From NCBI RefSeq assembly GCF_036884655.1, contig NC_088345.1:21976501-22040500 (forward strand): 64,000 bases of DNA. The letters run 5' to 3'. This DNA is from Musa acuminata AAA Group. Its lineage: Eukaryota; Streptophyta; Magnoliopsida; Zingiberales; Musaceae. A program made the translations under genes and the position numbers. Positions 1 through 9,969 of the stretch are shown here, in pieces. Positions within the stretch are counted from its first letter, which is position 1. The number at the start of each line of letters is the position of its first letter. Below the pieces are notes generated by a model that did no database searches, was not told the DNA's origin, and saw only the letters and a program-made list of their open reading frames with translations.

Positions 1-695
1 AATTGCTTCTTCCGGTGAGCTTTCGGCGAACTTCCGTCGATCATCCGATGAACCCTCGGTGATGCTCCTGCGGACTTCCGGCAAACTCCTAGACTTGCGA
101 CAATCCACTTGGCGAGTTCTGACGAGCTTCTTTGGCAAGCTCCTAGACTTCTCGGATTTGTTCCCGTAGAGCCTCCGATGACCGTCCGGACTTCCGTCGA
201 ACTCTCGAACTCCCAATGTGGTTATAGTCTTGACTCCGACATAACTCCTACTGCATGTCATACCTCCATCGTAGTTAATCCTGCACATGTAAAATAAAAC
301 TTCGATTGAGACAATTAATCCTAAGCAATTAACTAAGTTGTCCGGCATGTCATTGGTCCCTCGACGCTTCGTCTGATTCTTTGGCGAATCGTCCTCTCCT
401 GCGGCCTATTGTCCAATCAACCAGTTGACTCTACAACTCCGCAACTCCGATATCCTTGGTGCAATACCCACTCTTCTTGGCCCGATGCCCGAGTCCACGG
501 CCCGAAGCCTTCTGTCGATACGTCGACCGATCCACCGGCCCGACGTCCAATCTTCTGACATGTTCCTCCGGCACAACATGATTTTTTCTATTTTAATTGT
601 CTCATCCTGATTGAAGCATCCTGCGTCACTCAAAACGCCGATGAAATCATATACATATATCAAGTGGTTTAATCATCAAAATACGAGATTTAACA
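1..695 (-). repeat. Partial LTR of a Sirevirus-like copia element
   Basis: Read on the minus strand this begins TGTTAAATCTCGTATTTTG, a one-base variant of the TGTTGAATCTC terminus shared by the other Sirevirus-like LTRs here, and runs off the left edge. It closely matches 29100-29874 and 35460-36209, including the block rich in TTCCGGCGA-type words. The flank at 696-700 is CCCTC; the partner target duplication would lie outside the window. Whether it is a solo LTR or the end of a full element cannot be told. Confidence 0.85.
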
Positions 696-797
696 CCCTC
701 GGCGTCCACCTCCTCGGCAACTTCACATCGATAGTGTTGATGCCCTTGACCGACACCAAAAATAGGAGTTAACATTACATATTTGCAGTCCTGCGCA

Positions 798-960
798 ATG
801 GCCACTAATAACTTGGTGAAAGCATAAATGGAAGCATTGAAAATTAAAATTGAGAACCGATTGCAAGAAACACTTAATGATTTCAAAAAGAGCCTACTAG
901 AGAGCCTCAGCAAATTTCAACAAAATGAGGGCTTAAGTTCTCTGAGCCCCCGACTTCAAC
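798..960 (+). pseudogene. Ty3-gypsy gag N-terminal fragment, inverted relative to its neighbours
   Basis: The plus strand starts MATNNLVKA, meets a stop, then continues MEALKIKIENRLQ and a segment ending LLESLSKFQQ. This matches the start of the minus-strand gag at 3946-4263 (MATDNSVKAQMDVLE, then IENRLQK), so it is the same family in opposite orientation. The 100 bases before it (696-797) resemble the family leader and carry the word CACCTCCTCGGCAACTTC, also seen near 23209 and 45031. Similarity stops near 960, where sequence switches to minus-strand RT. It is a broken fragment with an internal stop. Confidence 0.75.
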
Positions 961-991
961 AGTCAGTACCTCGGCCATACTAGTCCCTCGG

Positions 992-1330
992 CTGGTGTGG
1001 CCGAGGTACTCAACCTCAGGTTGCCCAAAACTGCACTTGGATTTCTTGATAAAAAGACCATGCTCACGAAGAATATTAAAGACAATTCGTAAATGTAATA
1101 AATGACTTTTTAGGAAATGACTGTATATTAAAATATTATCAAAGAAAATCAAAACAAGGGACTGGTATGGCCGAGGTACTCAACCTCAGGTTGCCCAAAA
1201 TTGCACTTGGATTTCTTGATAAAAAGACCATGCTCATGAAGAATATTAAAGACAATTCATAAATGTAATAAATGACTTTTTAGGGAATGACTGTGTATTA
1301 AAATGTTATCAAAGAAAATCAAAACAAACT
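992..1330 (-). repeat. Direct tandem duplication of about 170 bp within the gypsy RT remnant
   Basis: The segment beginning CTGGTGTGGCCGAGG at 992 recurs from 1162 as CTGGTATGGCCGAGG, with period 170 and about ten scattered differences up to about 1330. The repeated part encodes the region after the RT active-site motif (LILREHGLFIKKSKC-like). It probably reflects a local duplication after the element died, since it breaks the reading frame. Confidence 0.85.
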
Positions 1331-2640
1331 TATAGAGATGAGCCCGAAATATATCATTCATTAAACTCTGGAAGGTAGAGGGCATATTGGTTAACCCAAA
1401 AGGTATTACTAGAAACTCATAATGGCCGTTATGTGTCCTAAAGGCAGTTTTCTAAACATCACTTTCATGTACTCTGATTTGATGATAGCCCGATCGTAGG
1501 TCCAATTTAGTGAAGACCTAAACTCCTCCCAATTCATCCAATAGTTCATCCACTACTGGAATAGGATATTTATCTTTCATTATAATATTGTCAAGTACTC
1601 GATAGTTGACACATATCCACCATGAGCCATCCTTCTTTCTGACTAGTAAAACTGGGGAGGAAAATGGGCTAACACTAGCTTGTATAACTCTTATTTTGAG
1701 CATCTCTGTGATAATCTTCTCTATCTCTGCCTTTTGGAAATGTGGATATCTATAGGGTCGGACATTGGTTGGTTCCTTCTCAGGTAATAGTGGGATCCGA
1801 TGATCATGACATCTAAGAGGTGGAAGTCCGTGTGGCTCTGTAAATATATTCGCAAACTCTGTTAGCAATGATTCAATATTTCCAACCGAAATGTTCACTG
1901 TCATTTCCATTTCAATGTTATGCAATTGCACCAAAAATCCAGTGTGTGTCTTCCGAATGACTTGCTCCATCCGATGGCTAGTGATAGTTGTAACCTTACC
2001 TCCATGTCTTCCTTTGAGAGTCACCTGCCTTCCATTAATAAAGAACTTCATAATTAGTTTAGAAAAATTCCAAGAGACATCACCTAGGGTTGATAGCCAT
2101 TCAATTCCAAGCACCACTTCGTAGTCTTCTAAGGGTAATAAAAAGAAATCCATAAATAATTCTTGACCTTGCAAAATCAGTTTTATCTTTGAGCACTTGC
2201 TGTCACAAGTTAAAATTCGTCCATCGGCGACCTTGACTTCAAATTTGTCACAACATTCGATGTGGTAAGCTAATCGGGCTACAACCTTCCTATCCATAAA
2301 ATTATTAGTACTACTCGTATCAATCAAAACAGAGATAGACTGGTGTTTCAGAGTTTCCCTAATTTTCATAGTGTGAGGATTAGAGTAGCTAGCCAATGCA
2401 TTCACTGTATGTGTGACGGCTTCAACAACATCATCAGTTTCCACTTCTTCATGATTAGAATCTGATACTTCTACTTCCAGTTCCTCCTCGATCGGTTCAA
2501 TCATCGAAAGTCTTCCTTGTTTGCATCGGTGCTCCTTACTCCACTTTTTATCGCAATATCAGCACAAACCCCTCACTAACCTTTCTTTAAGTTCTTCTTG
2601 GGTTAGTCTGCTAGTGTTTTGGTTTCGACTAGGAGTACCG
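1004..2640 (-). pseudogene. Ty3-gypsy gag C-terminus, protease and reverse transcriptase remnant
   Basis: Read from 2640 down to 1004. The longest open piece (2504-1518) holds a retropepsin-like domain with the active-site segment VLIDTSSTNNF (the usual third residue Gly is Ser), the protease flap word YEVVLGIEWL, a linker, then the RT start with SPFSSPVLLVRKKDGSWW and DKYPIPVVDELLDELGG. A stop follows at once, but the same frame continues with recognisable RT (LDLRSGYHQIRV, then PFGLTN). The active-site region reads IFFDNILI, so the second catalytic Asp is Asn. Several stops and the 170-bp duplication make it non-functional. No RNase H or integrase of this family is seen. Confidence 0.85.
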
Positions 2641-2663
2641 ATGCAAACAAAAAAATAAATGAA

Positions 2664-2733
2664 CTAAAGTCTTATTGTCGCTCTGAAACCAAATGATAAG
2701 ACCCTAAAGTCTTATCATCGATCTGATACCAAA
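2664..2733 (-). repeat. Reiterated LTR-end plus primer-binding-site units, gypsy family
   Basis: On the minus strand the LTR end (GGGTCTTATCA) is followed by TTTGGTATCAGAT, then a second copy of the LTR end (GATAAGACTTTAGGGTCTTATCA) and a second site, TTTGGTTTCAGAGC. The units are about 40 bp. TGGTATCAGAGC is the standard primer-binding site matching the 3' end of plant initiator methionine tRNA. The same reiteration occurs at the other LTR copies of this family. Confidence 0.7.
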
Positions 2734-3128
2734 TGATAAGACCCTAAAGTTTTATCGTGGAAGAAAGGTGAGAAATAGGAATTATAATAATCGCTTCGAG
2801 AGGATCGGCCTCCTTGATCGCTTCGAGGGGATCGACCCTCCTTGATCACTTCGAGGGGATCGGCCCTCTTTGTTCACTTCAAGGGGATCGACCTCCTAGG
2901 GTTTGTCCACAGATTTGAATAATATTTCATTGATTGATTGATTGATTTTTAAAAGAAAGGATTACATCACTATTTATAAAGTTCCTCCTAAAGTCCACTA
3001 GGACTTAGACTCTTAATAGTAAATAAATATTAAATAAACCTCTACCTGACTCTAACTGAACTAAATAAACAACTGAACTAAACAGACTCAATAGACAATA
3101 TTCAAAGCTTAGAAAAAGGGTCCTAACA
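2734..3128 (-). repeat. Ty3-gypsy LTR, 395 bp
   Basis: On the minus strand it runs from TGTTAGGACCC to GGGTCTTATCA (TG...CA ends). A TATAAATA box lies at 2971-2978 (minus strand). It carries three or four diverged units of GATCGCTTCGAGGGGATC. A polypurine tract precedes it (3129-3146) and primer-binding sites follow it, so it has internal sequence of the family on both sides: it is the 3' LTR of the copy to the right and the 5' LTR of the copy to the left. Confidence 0.8.
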
Positions 3129-3146
3129 GTTCCTCCCTCTTCAAAT
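3129..3146 (-). promoter_or_regulatory. Polypurine tract of the gypsy element
   Basis: The minus strand reads TTGAAGAGGGAGGAAC directly before the LTR start TGTTAGG. Position and composition fit the plus-strand primer site for reverse transcription. Confidence 0.7.
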
Positions 3147-3214
3147 CAGCCTTGTCCTTAAGGTTGAGCAGCATCAATCTCGGGGAGCTTCTCTTTCAAC
3201 ACTTCAGTCATTGA

Positions 3215-3637
3215 CTATCTGCAACGCATCATAACCCATTGATCAAGTAAGTATGGTCTCCACTTTTTGACAGTGTAAGCAATAAGTCGGTCTTTCAGTG
3301 TAGTAATCATTGCAAGAAACTCTTGGCCTTTGCTATCACAAGTTAAAATCTGTCCATCAGTGATCTTTACTTCGAATATGTCACAGCCTTCATTGTGGTG
3401 GACTAATCGAGCTATAACTTTCCTGTCTATAAAATTATTAGTGCTACCTATATCAATCAAAATAGTCACAGGCTTATGCTTCAAAGTTCCTCCGATTTTC
3501 ATTGTTTGTGGGTTAATGTAGCTAGTCAATGCATGCACTGTATGTGTGATGGCTTCAATATCTTCATCAGTTTTCACACCTTCATGATCGAAGTCCAACA
3601 CTTTTGCTTTCGGTTCCTCCCTAATTAGCTTAATCAT
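3215..3637 (-). pseudogene. Ty3-gypsy protease fragment, second copy
   Basis: The 140-aa frame closely parallels the protease part of 1518-2504: MIKLIREEPKAKV, then THTVHALTSY, then the retropepsin active-site segment ILIDIGSTNNFIDRK (Asp kept, Thr replaced by Ile) and the DGQILTCDSKGQ turn. After that the protein no longer matches: RT, RNase H and integrase are missing and the sequence passes in about 100 bases to the polypurine tract. It is therefore an internally deleted gypsy copy, upstream (minus sense) of the LTR at 2734-3128. Confidence 0.8.
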
Positions 3638-3649
3638 CAGAAGTTTCCC

Positions 3650-4263
3650 TTATTTACATCGGTGCTCCATACTCCACTTTTCATCATAATACAAATCATT
3701 TGCTGATCTTTCCTTGAGTTCTTCTTGGGTTAGTTTTCGGGTGTCAAGGCTTTGGTTGGGAATAGATGGGGCGGGAGCTATACTAATCATCCAGTTGTTG
3801 TCATTTCTATTTCCATGATTTTCCTTGTTGATTTTTTCCCATGTAGATGTGCGAATGAGATCACAACTATCATAGTGCGGGGTTGACAAGCCTTAACTTC
3901 ACACCGAATATCTGAAATAAGTCTTTCAATAAATGAATCCAGAAGTTATCGTTCTGACCAATCTCTAGCTTGATTTGATAATCTTTCAAACCTACTATGA
4001 TATTCCAACACCATAGAAGTTTGACAAATTTTGGCGAGCTGTCCATCCACCTTCATGTATGAGTAGATTGTATCACAAACTTGGGGCCCTTTTCTAGTAT
4101 TTTCATATATATGCAACGTAGAACTTGTGCTTCCACCTTGTTGAAATTTACTAAGGCTCCCCAATAAGTCCTTTTTAAATTTATTAAGTATTTTTTGCAA
4201 CCGGTTCTCAATTCTAATTTCCAATACATCCATTTGTGCTTTCACTGAGTTATCGGTGGCCAT
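3650..4263 (-). pseudogene. Ty3-gypsy gag remnant
   Basis: Two frames survive. At 4263-3946 a protein begins MATDNSVKAQMDVLE, followed by a charged helical stretch and a piece typical of retrotransposon Gag (MVLEYHSRFERLSNQARDW). At 3889-3650 lies the Gag C-terminus: a basic Asn-rich stretch, then RKLTQEELKERSANDLYYDEKWSMEHRCK, whose second half resembles a CCHC zinc knuckle with the first cysteines lost. Between them the frame is broken and most of the Gag body is deleted. The ATG at 4263 directly follows the GC-rich leader, which supports it as the gag start. Confidence 0.75.
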
Positions 4264-4462
4264 TTCATAATACTACAAATATGTAATCTCAACTCTTGTT
4301 TCTAGTGTCAAGACTAGGGCATAAATCACTGCCCTACTTGGTGCTATTGTTGTGATGCAATCAGTGGTAGCACTATTGGAATGAAGGGTTACTGCGAGGA
4401 TGCGAGGATGTAGCTGCGGTCACTGCGTGGGAGGCAGTGATGCTTGTTGCGGTCGCTGTGTG
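4264..4462 (-). mobile_element. Gypsy leader, part adjoining gag (continues at 21680)
   Basis: This piece contains short GCGGTCACTGCG-type words and is cut at 4462 by the Sirevirus-like insertion. It resumes at 21680, the target bases GTGTG being present on both sides. It is the untranslated stretch between the primer-binding site and the gag ATG of the minus-strand gypsy copy. Confidence 0.7.
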
Positions 4463-5997
4463 TGTTGAATCTCGGATTTTGATGATGAAGTCAATTGTCA
4501 TTTGTTATCTAATCCATATGTTGAGATAAGTGTGCAGGATTAACTACGATGAAAGTAAAAAATGTAGTAGAAGTTGCGCCGGAGTCAAGACTATGATCAC
4601 GTTGGGAGTTCGAGAGTTCGACGGAAATCCGGACGGTCATCAGAGGTTCTGCGGGAACAAATCCGAGAAGTCCAGGAGCTTGCCAAAAGAAGCTCATCGG
4701 AACTCACCAAGTGGATCGTCGCAAGTCTAGGAGTTTGCCGGAAGTCCGTCGGAGCATCGTCGAAGATTCGTCGGATGTTCGCCGGAAGAAGCGATTGACG
4801 CACCAGAGCAAGTTATAGTAAATGTCTTAAGAAATGTCATAGTTAGCATGTAGATTAAGTTAGGAAAGGGAGGTGATCCCATTAAATTAATCTGGGGGCA
4901 ATTGGGCTCTTGACAAACACAAATTAGGCCGAATGGATCAACCCATTCGGACCAGAATTTCTGCCAGGCGGTGGCACCACCAGGGTCGACGGTGGCACCG
5001 CCCAGGAGAGGGTCTCCTAGGAAAGCTGGACGGTGCAACCGCCCCAATCAGGTAGTGGCACCTCTTGGGCTCAATCTGCGAGCGAGATTGGGCGGTGCAA
5101 CCGCCCATGACAAGCGGTGGAACTGCCTTAGCTCGGTCTCCGAGCTCTGCCAGGCGGTGCAACCACCCCAGTTAGGTGGTGGCACTGCCTAGAGGCTCAG
5201 TCTCCGAGCTGCCATGTGGTTGTACCGCCCTAGTCAGGAGGTGGTATTGCCAGGACCCCGAAAATCTGGGAAAAGACATTTTTGATCTCCAAATACAAAC
5301 TAGTTTGGGGCCTATATATACCCTACCCTTTCCTGCATGAAAGGGCACTGAAAATCCAATCTTACTCTGTGATTTTTAAAGCTCAAAAGTGTTATAAAGG
5401 CTAGAAGTTCTCCTCCCTCTTTTTCCAAGTTTTAATCTTTCAAGAGAGAAGAGAAAAGTTTGTAAGGGTTGTCTCCTAAGCCCGTCAAAAGGAGTGAAAC
5501 TGTAAAAGGGTGGTTGGCCTTTGCCTATTAAAGGAAGGCCTTTAGTGGACGTCGATGACCTCGTTGGTGGAGGAAGCTAAAAATGGACGTAGGTCAAGAT
5601 TAATCGAACCACTCTAAATCTCGGTTTGCATTTACTTTGAGCATATTATCTTTATTACAAACCTCCTTAATAGCTTATTGCTTTCTGCTCATTTACGAAC
5701 GTGTTTCATAGTTAAGTATTTTTTGAATCGACGTTAAGATGAAAATCAGTTTTATTGTACGAACATCATATTTCAGTTTGCGCTTACATTCTGATTTCTA
5801 TCTTAATTGCAAACTGCCTTCCTTACTTTACTTCAAATATGTTTATGTAAGCTTTCAAAGTTATTATCTACACGAAATGACTTTTACGTCAAAATCGGAT
5901 TTCAACGTACGAACGCAATTTTAATCGTCGAAAGTTTTCCGCTGCACTAATTCACCCACCCCCACCCCCCCCTCTCTTAGTGCTCTTGATCATAACA
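4463..5997 (+). repeat. 5' LTR of the 4463-21679 element
   Basis: Runs from TGTTGAATCTCGG to CTTGATCATAACA, 1535 bp. A cluster of GGCGGTGGCACCGCC/GGCGGTGCAACCGCC palindromes occupies about 4970-5260, just before a TATATATA box at 5313-5320. The C-rich run near 5955-5975 precedes the end, as in all LTRs of this group. Confidence 0.9.
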
Positions 5998-5999
5998 AT

Positions 6000-6011
6000 T
6001 GGTTTCAGAGC
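6000..6011 (+). promoter_or_regulatory. Primer-binding site
   Basis: TGGTTTCAGAGC, two bases after the LTR end, is a one-base variant of the initiator-Met tRNA primer site TGGTATCAGAGC used by the sister elements. Confidence 0.8.
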
Positions 6012-6047
6012 GGGGTTAACTCTTAAACATATCAAAACCCAAGAGAA

Positions 6048-7533
6048 ATGGCATTCGTCGAAAACCAAGAGGGCCACTCTATTACATGTCCACCCATCTT
6101 CAATGGGACGGGCTACACCTTTTGGAAGACTCGAATGAGGATCTTCCTTATTTCAATGGATTTTGAACTTTGGAATCTTGTCGAAAATGGATTTTCGAAG
6201 TCTTCTCTTCTAATGATTGATTAGAATGAATTGGAGAAGAAGACTTTTGCTCTTAATGCAAAGGCTATGAATGCCTTATTTTGTGCGCTTAATAAAAATG
6301 AGTTCAATCGTGTTTCGGTTTGTGAAACCACGTTTCATATTTGGCATACACTCGAAGTGACTCACGAAGGCACAAGTAGAGTGAAAGAGTCAAAAATCAA
6401 TCTTTTGATACATTCTTTTGAACTTTTTCGAATGAAACCGAGCGAGACTATTGGCGACATGTACACCTGTTTCACGGATGTCCTCAATGGTCTAAAAGGA
6501 CTCGGCAAAAGTTTTTTGGATTTTAAGCTCGTAAATAAGATTCTAAGATCCATTCCTAAGAGTTGGGACCCTAAAGTCACTGCTATTCAAGATGCTAAAG
6601 ATTTAAACAACTTCCCACTTAAAGAACTAATCGGGTCATTAGTGACCTATGAAATGACTTATAAGGCTCATGAAGAGCAAGAAGACATCCTTCCAAAGAA
6701 CAGGAAGGATATGACACTTAGAACTTTAGATGATCACTTGAGAGAAAACTCAAGTTATGAGGATTGTGACAATGACTTGGCACTTCTAACAAGGAAATTC
6801 AAAAAATTCATTGAGAGAAACAAGTTTAAAAGTGGCACAAAATAAACTTGAACCCAAAAAGGACCAAGTTATTTGCTACGAGTGCAAAAAGCCGGGACAA
6901 TACAAAAGTGATTGTCCCCAAGCCAAGAAGAGAACATCAAAGAAGAAGACGCTCAAAGCAACGTAGGATGACTCAAGCGTATCTGAAGAAGAGGAGTCCA
7001 ACACCGAGCAAGTTGCTCATTACGCCTTAATGGCCATCGGAGAAGAGGTAACAAATTTAATTGATGCAGATTTATCATTTGATGAATTATTAAATGCCTT
7101 CCATGACTTATTTGATGAATGTAAAATAATTAGTAGAAAATATAAATTGTTGAAAAATACGCATGATAATCTTGTTAGCAATTTTGATAAATTAAAAACT
7201 GAATATCATTATAGTTTAGCTCAATATGAAAAATGTCATGATCTCGAAACTCTCCAAAAGAAAAACTTGCTACTTAAGGACACTTTGAAGAAATTCGAGG
7301 TTGGTAGCAAGTCTTTGAACATGATCCTTGCAAACAAGGGTCACATTCCCAAAAGAAGTGGAATCGGATTTGTGAGAAGTCCTCAGCAAAATCCAACCAC
7401 CTTCATAAAAGGCCCCATCTTACATGTTCGACACCAAAGCAAATGCAACTTTTATTGTAAATATGGACACAAAATGCATCAGTGTCCATTCAAGAAAATT
7501 AGTCCGAACAAATTAATTTGGGTTCCTAAATGA
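6048..7533 (+). pseudogene. Sirevirus-like gag pseudogene
   Basis: The frame opens at ATG 6048 (MAFVENQEGHSI) and aligns along its length with the intact gag at 37542-39107. Recognisable parts are the UBN2-type Gag domain (YTFWKTRMRIFLISMDFELW, then FALNAKAMNALFCALNKNEF), a first zinc knuckle in another frame (CYECKKPGQYKSDC, about 6876-6917), a coiled-coil-like region from 7030, and a second knuckle with altered cysteines (CNFYCKYGHKMHQC). Breaks: TAG at 6222-6224, a two-base loss near 6843 that shifts frame, TAG near 6964, and TGA at 7531-7533. It cannot make full-length Gag. Confidence 0.9.
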
Positions 7534-7852
7534 ACCATTATAAACTCTATGCAACATGATAAATAATGTAGATCAGTTTTTGAGGCACCCAAAAGTAAAT
7601 GGGTACCTAAAAATCACCCCTTCTTATAGAAACATACACCATCAAAAGCTAGGAGCAAAAGATAATATCTTGCTTTTTGGGTACCCGATATTCATGACTC
7701 GAGATCCAAAAGAACACATAATGCTCTCTAGCCTAAATAGTAAAAAGAGGATTAGAAAATTAATATTGCAGAGTGATACTAATACAATCCTGTTTAATCC
7801 CTCAGATTTTGAAACTCATAATTCTCCATTCACATACCCTTTAGATTTCTGA
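7534..7852 (+). pseudogene. Gag end and protease trace
   Basis: The sequence matches the end of the sister gag (APKSKWVPKNHP-like), reaches an in-frame TAG at about 7628-7630, the same place as in two other copies, and then matches the start of pol up to the protease region: a trace of the [12 protein letters not shown] segment, damaged by a stop, is followed by DPKEHIMLSSLNSKK. Beyond 7852 similarity to pol is lost. Confidence 0.65.
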
Positions 7853-8529
7853 ACACATCGAATTGATTTCTTCTTTACCTTCGGATCTAACTATATCATG
7901 AACTTACGTCTTGCAAGCAAAGCTTGTCATAAACATGCGAAGCTTACCAACTTGGATAATAAGTCATGAACATGTCTAAAATTGTATATGACATTTAAAG
8001 TAGAATATGCGCGTCACAAGATCTATCTTGAACGTACAAAATTTCTTATCTTGAAATGGAAACTCTTACATAATTACGAAAGTAAAGTTGATTGCTCCAC
8101 AAATGAAAACTCTCCTCAAGTTGAAAACATCCAAATCAGCCTATACACCCCCTAAACAAGTGCTCACCGCCTATAGGTGATGGAACCGCCCAGCTAACGA
8201 TAGCACCGCCGGCTGTCACTGGTTGCAAGCGATTGCACCGCCCCAGCCAGTAGTGCAACCGCTCGCAATCTTGCCCCCTTTTATACCGAGCTAGGGTCGG
8301 TAGTGGAACCGACCCCAACTCACTCCCTTCCCCTCTTTACACCACCAAAGCTTGTCCACCTCCTTTTCTCCCATCTTAGCATCCCAAATACTCCTCATTT
8401 CAAAACAAAAGATAAGAAATCTCTCCTTCTCTTAAGGATCTCACTTAAGGTATTCTCTAAGAAGCTTTTAAATTTTGTTTTTGAGTCATTTACTCTTGCT
8501 TATTACCATCTTCTTAAATAGCAGTAGTT
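7853..8529. other. Unassigned stretch with LTR-like palindromes
   Basis: 7853-8140 is AT-rich and matches nothing else I can identify. 8155-8300 carries several GGAACCGCC/GCACCGCC palindromic words like those upstream of the TATA boxes in the Sirevirus-like LTRs, then CTTTTATACC at about 8278-8287. This could be a promoter-like segment for the ORF that begins at 8530, or a relict LTR piece. Confidence 0.4.
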
Positions 8530-9629
8530 ATGGGCTCTAGAAGATCCTCTAGGGACAAAGGGAAGAGGAGATTAGAAGAAGACTTTGATCTTACCCTTTT
8601 CGATTCAAAATATCACGCTAAAAAATTTTCTTCCTTCGAATTTAAAAGTGTCAATAAGGGAAAACATGTAGATCTAGATGAACTAAGAGACTTAGAGACA
8701 ATCCAATAGTTTGCAAACTTAGATTTACTCCCAATTTTATAAATTAGTGAACCCATCTATTTAGATTGTTTTACAACAATCTACAAGTAGATGAAGAAGA
8801 AAGAGTGTCTACCTATCTCTTAGGACAACACATCTCCATTATGGATAGATTCATTTGCGACATGATAGGCATTTCTGTAAAAAATAGAGGTCTTTATTTT
8901 ATAGGATCGTGGGATAATGAAACAGTTGGGACAACATATGTTGAAGCCTTAGGAACAATTTTCGGTAATCCCAACTTAGTGATAGTTCCTAAAAGCTGTG
9001 AACATCTACTACCACTAAACACAAAGATACTTCATCATATCATAACTAGCATCATTCTCCCTAAACAATACCATCATGATGAAGTAAGTCAAATGGAATT
9101 AGGAACCATGTATTGGATCATGAAAGGACATAACATCTGTTTTGGTTACCTTATCCAATAAAACATGATAGAACTATCTAAGAAAGACATGATGCTTCCA
9201 TATAGTGGTATAATCACTCAAATACTTAAAGCCTATGATATTCCAATACCACCCGATAAAGAAGTGATGAAAGTAGATAGGTTTAGCATAATAAATAAAA
9301 ATCTACTTCACCGATTGAGATGGTTTTATAGAAACGGTAATTGGGTTAGAATGCCTAGAAGAACCGATCCCCCTCAACCTGAACCAGAACCCAAAACACC
9401 AGTCTTTAGGGGTATTCAATCTCCTCCGATCTGTCCCTTTAAGGAAACACATCTATTTGAGCAAGATCCTGCATCATCTATCGAAGACATTGAGATTCGG
9501 ATGGACCGATTTGAACAAAGATAAGATCGGCTTGAACATCGACAAGATCAAATCCTATCTGAGCTACAGCAAATTCATCGACAATTTGACTCTTTATTTA
9601 GGCATTTTAATTTTCCACCTCTTGAATAA
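8530..9629 (+). pseudogene. Extra ORF with a putative plant transposon protein domain, broken
   Basis: The frame opens at ATG 8530 with a basic start (MGSRRSSRDKGKRRLEEDFD). Stops lie at 8707-8709 and near 8740, and the frame shifts near 8765. From 8766 it continues with FYNNLQVDEEERVSTYLLGQHISI, the segment LLPLNTKILHHIITSIILP, a stop at 9159-9161, then NMIELSKKDMMLPYSGIITQILKAYDIPI, a Pro-rich stretch (PPQPEPEPKTP), a stop at 9522-9524 and a helical Gln-rich tail ending LFRHFNFPPLE at 9629. The order is typical of the family often annotated in plants as putative plant transposon protein; I identify it from memory of such sequences, without a search. Its function is unknown. It occupies the position where integrase and RT should be. 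Confidence 0.6.
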
Positions 9630-9969
9630 GCTTGTATATGTGGACACAATCACCTCTTGTTGTAACCATTACGTTGTTGTAAACTCTTTATGTTACTCAC
9701 CTTGATCACAATGCCTTGATGACTACTAATCTTTGATATGGTTACTTGATGTATTAATTGGTGAGAATATGCAGGGTTACGTTGCTTAATCTCATTACTC
9801 ATTATCGGATTTCACGTTGAAATTAAATGTTTCTATAATGCCTACTTTGAAAACCTTGTGTCTTGGTTTCCATGATAAATATGATTTGAGAAAGTAATAT
9901 AGCCATAAAATTGATGTGTCATTTCCATGATGTTAATGTGTCATGATATTACCATGATGTTGATGTTAA
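9630..9969 (+). other. AT-rich spacer after the extra ORF
   Basis: No coding signal. It contains repeats of the word ATGATGTTAATGTGTCAT shortly before 9969. The same text resumes at 18713 as GTTAATGTGTCATTATATTG after the nested copia element. Confidence 0.6.

Noticed and set aside
5955..5975. C-rich runs near LTR ends as G-quadruplex or regulatory motifs
   Set aside because: Runs are single homopolymers (CCCCCCC) without four spaced G-tracts in a stable arrangement; length varies as expected from slippage.
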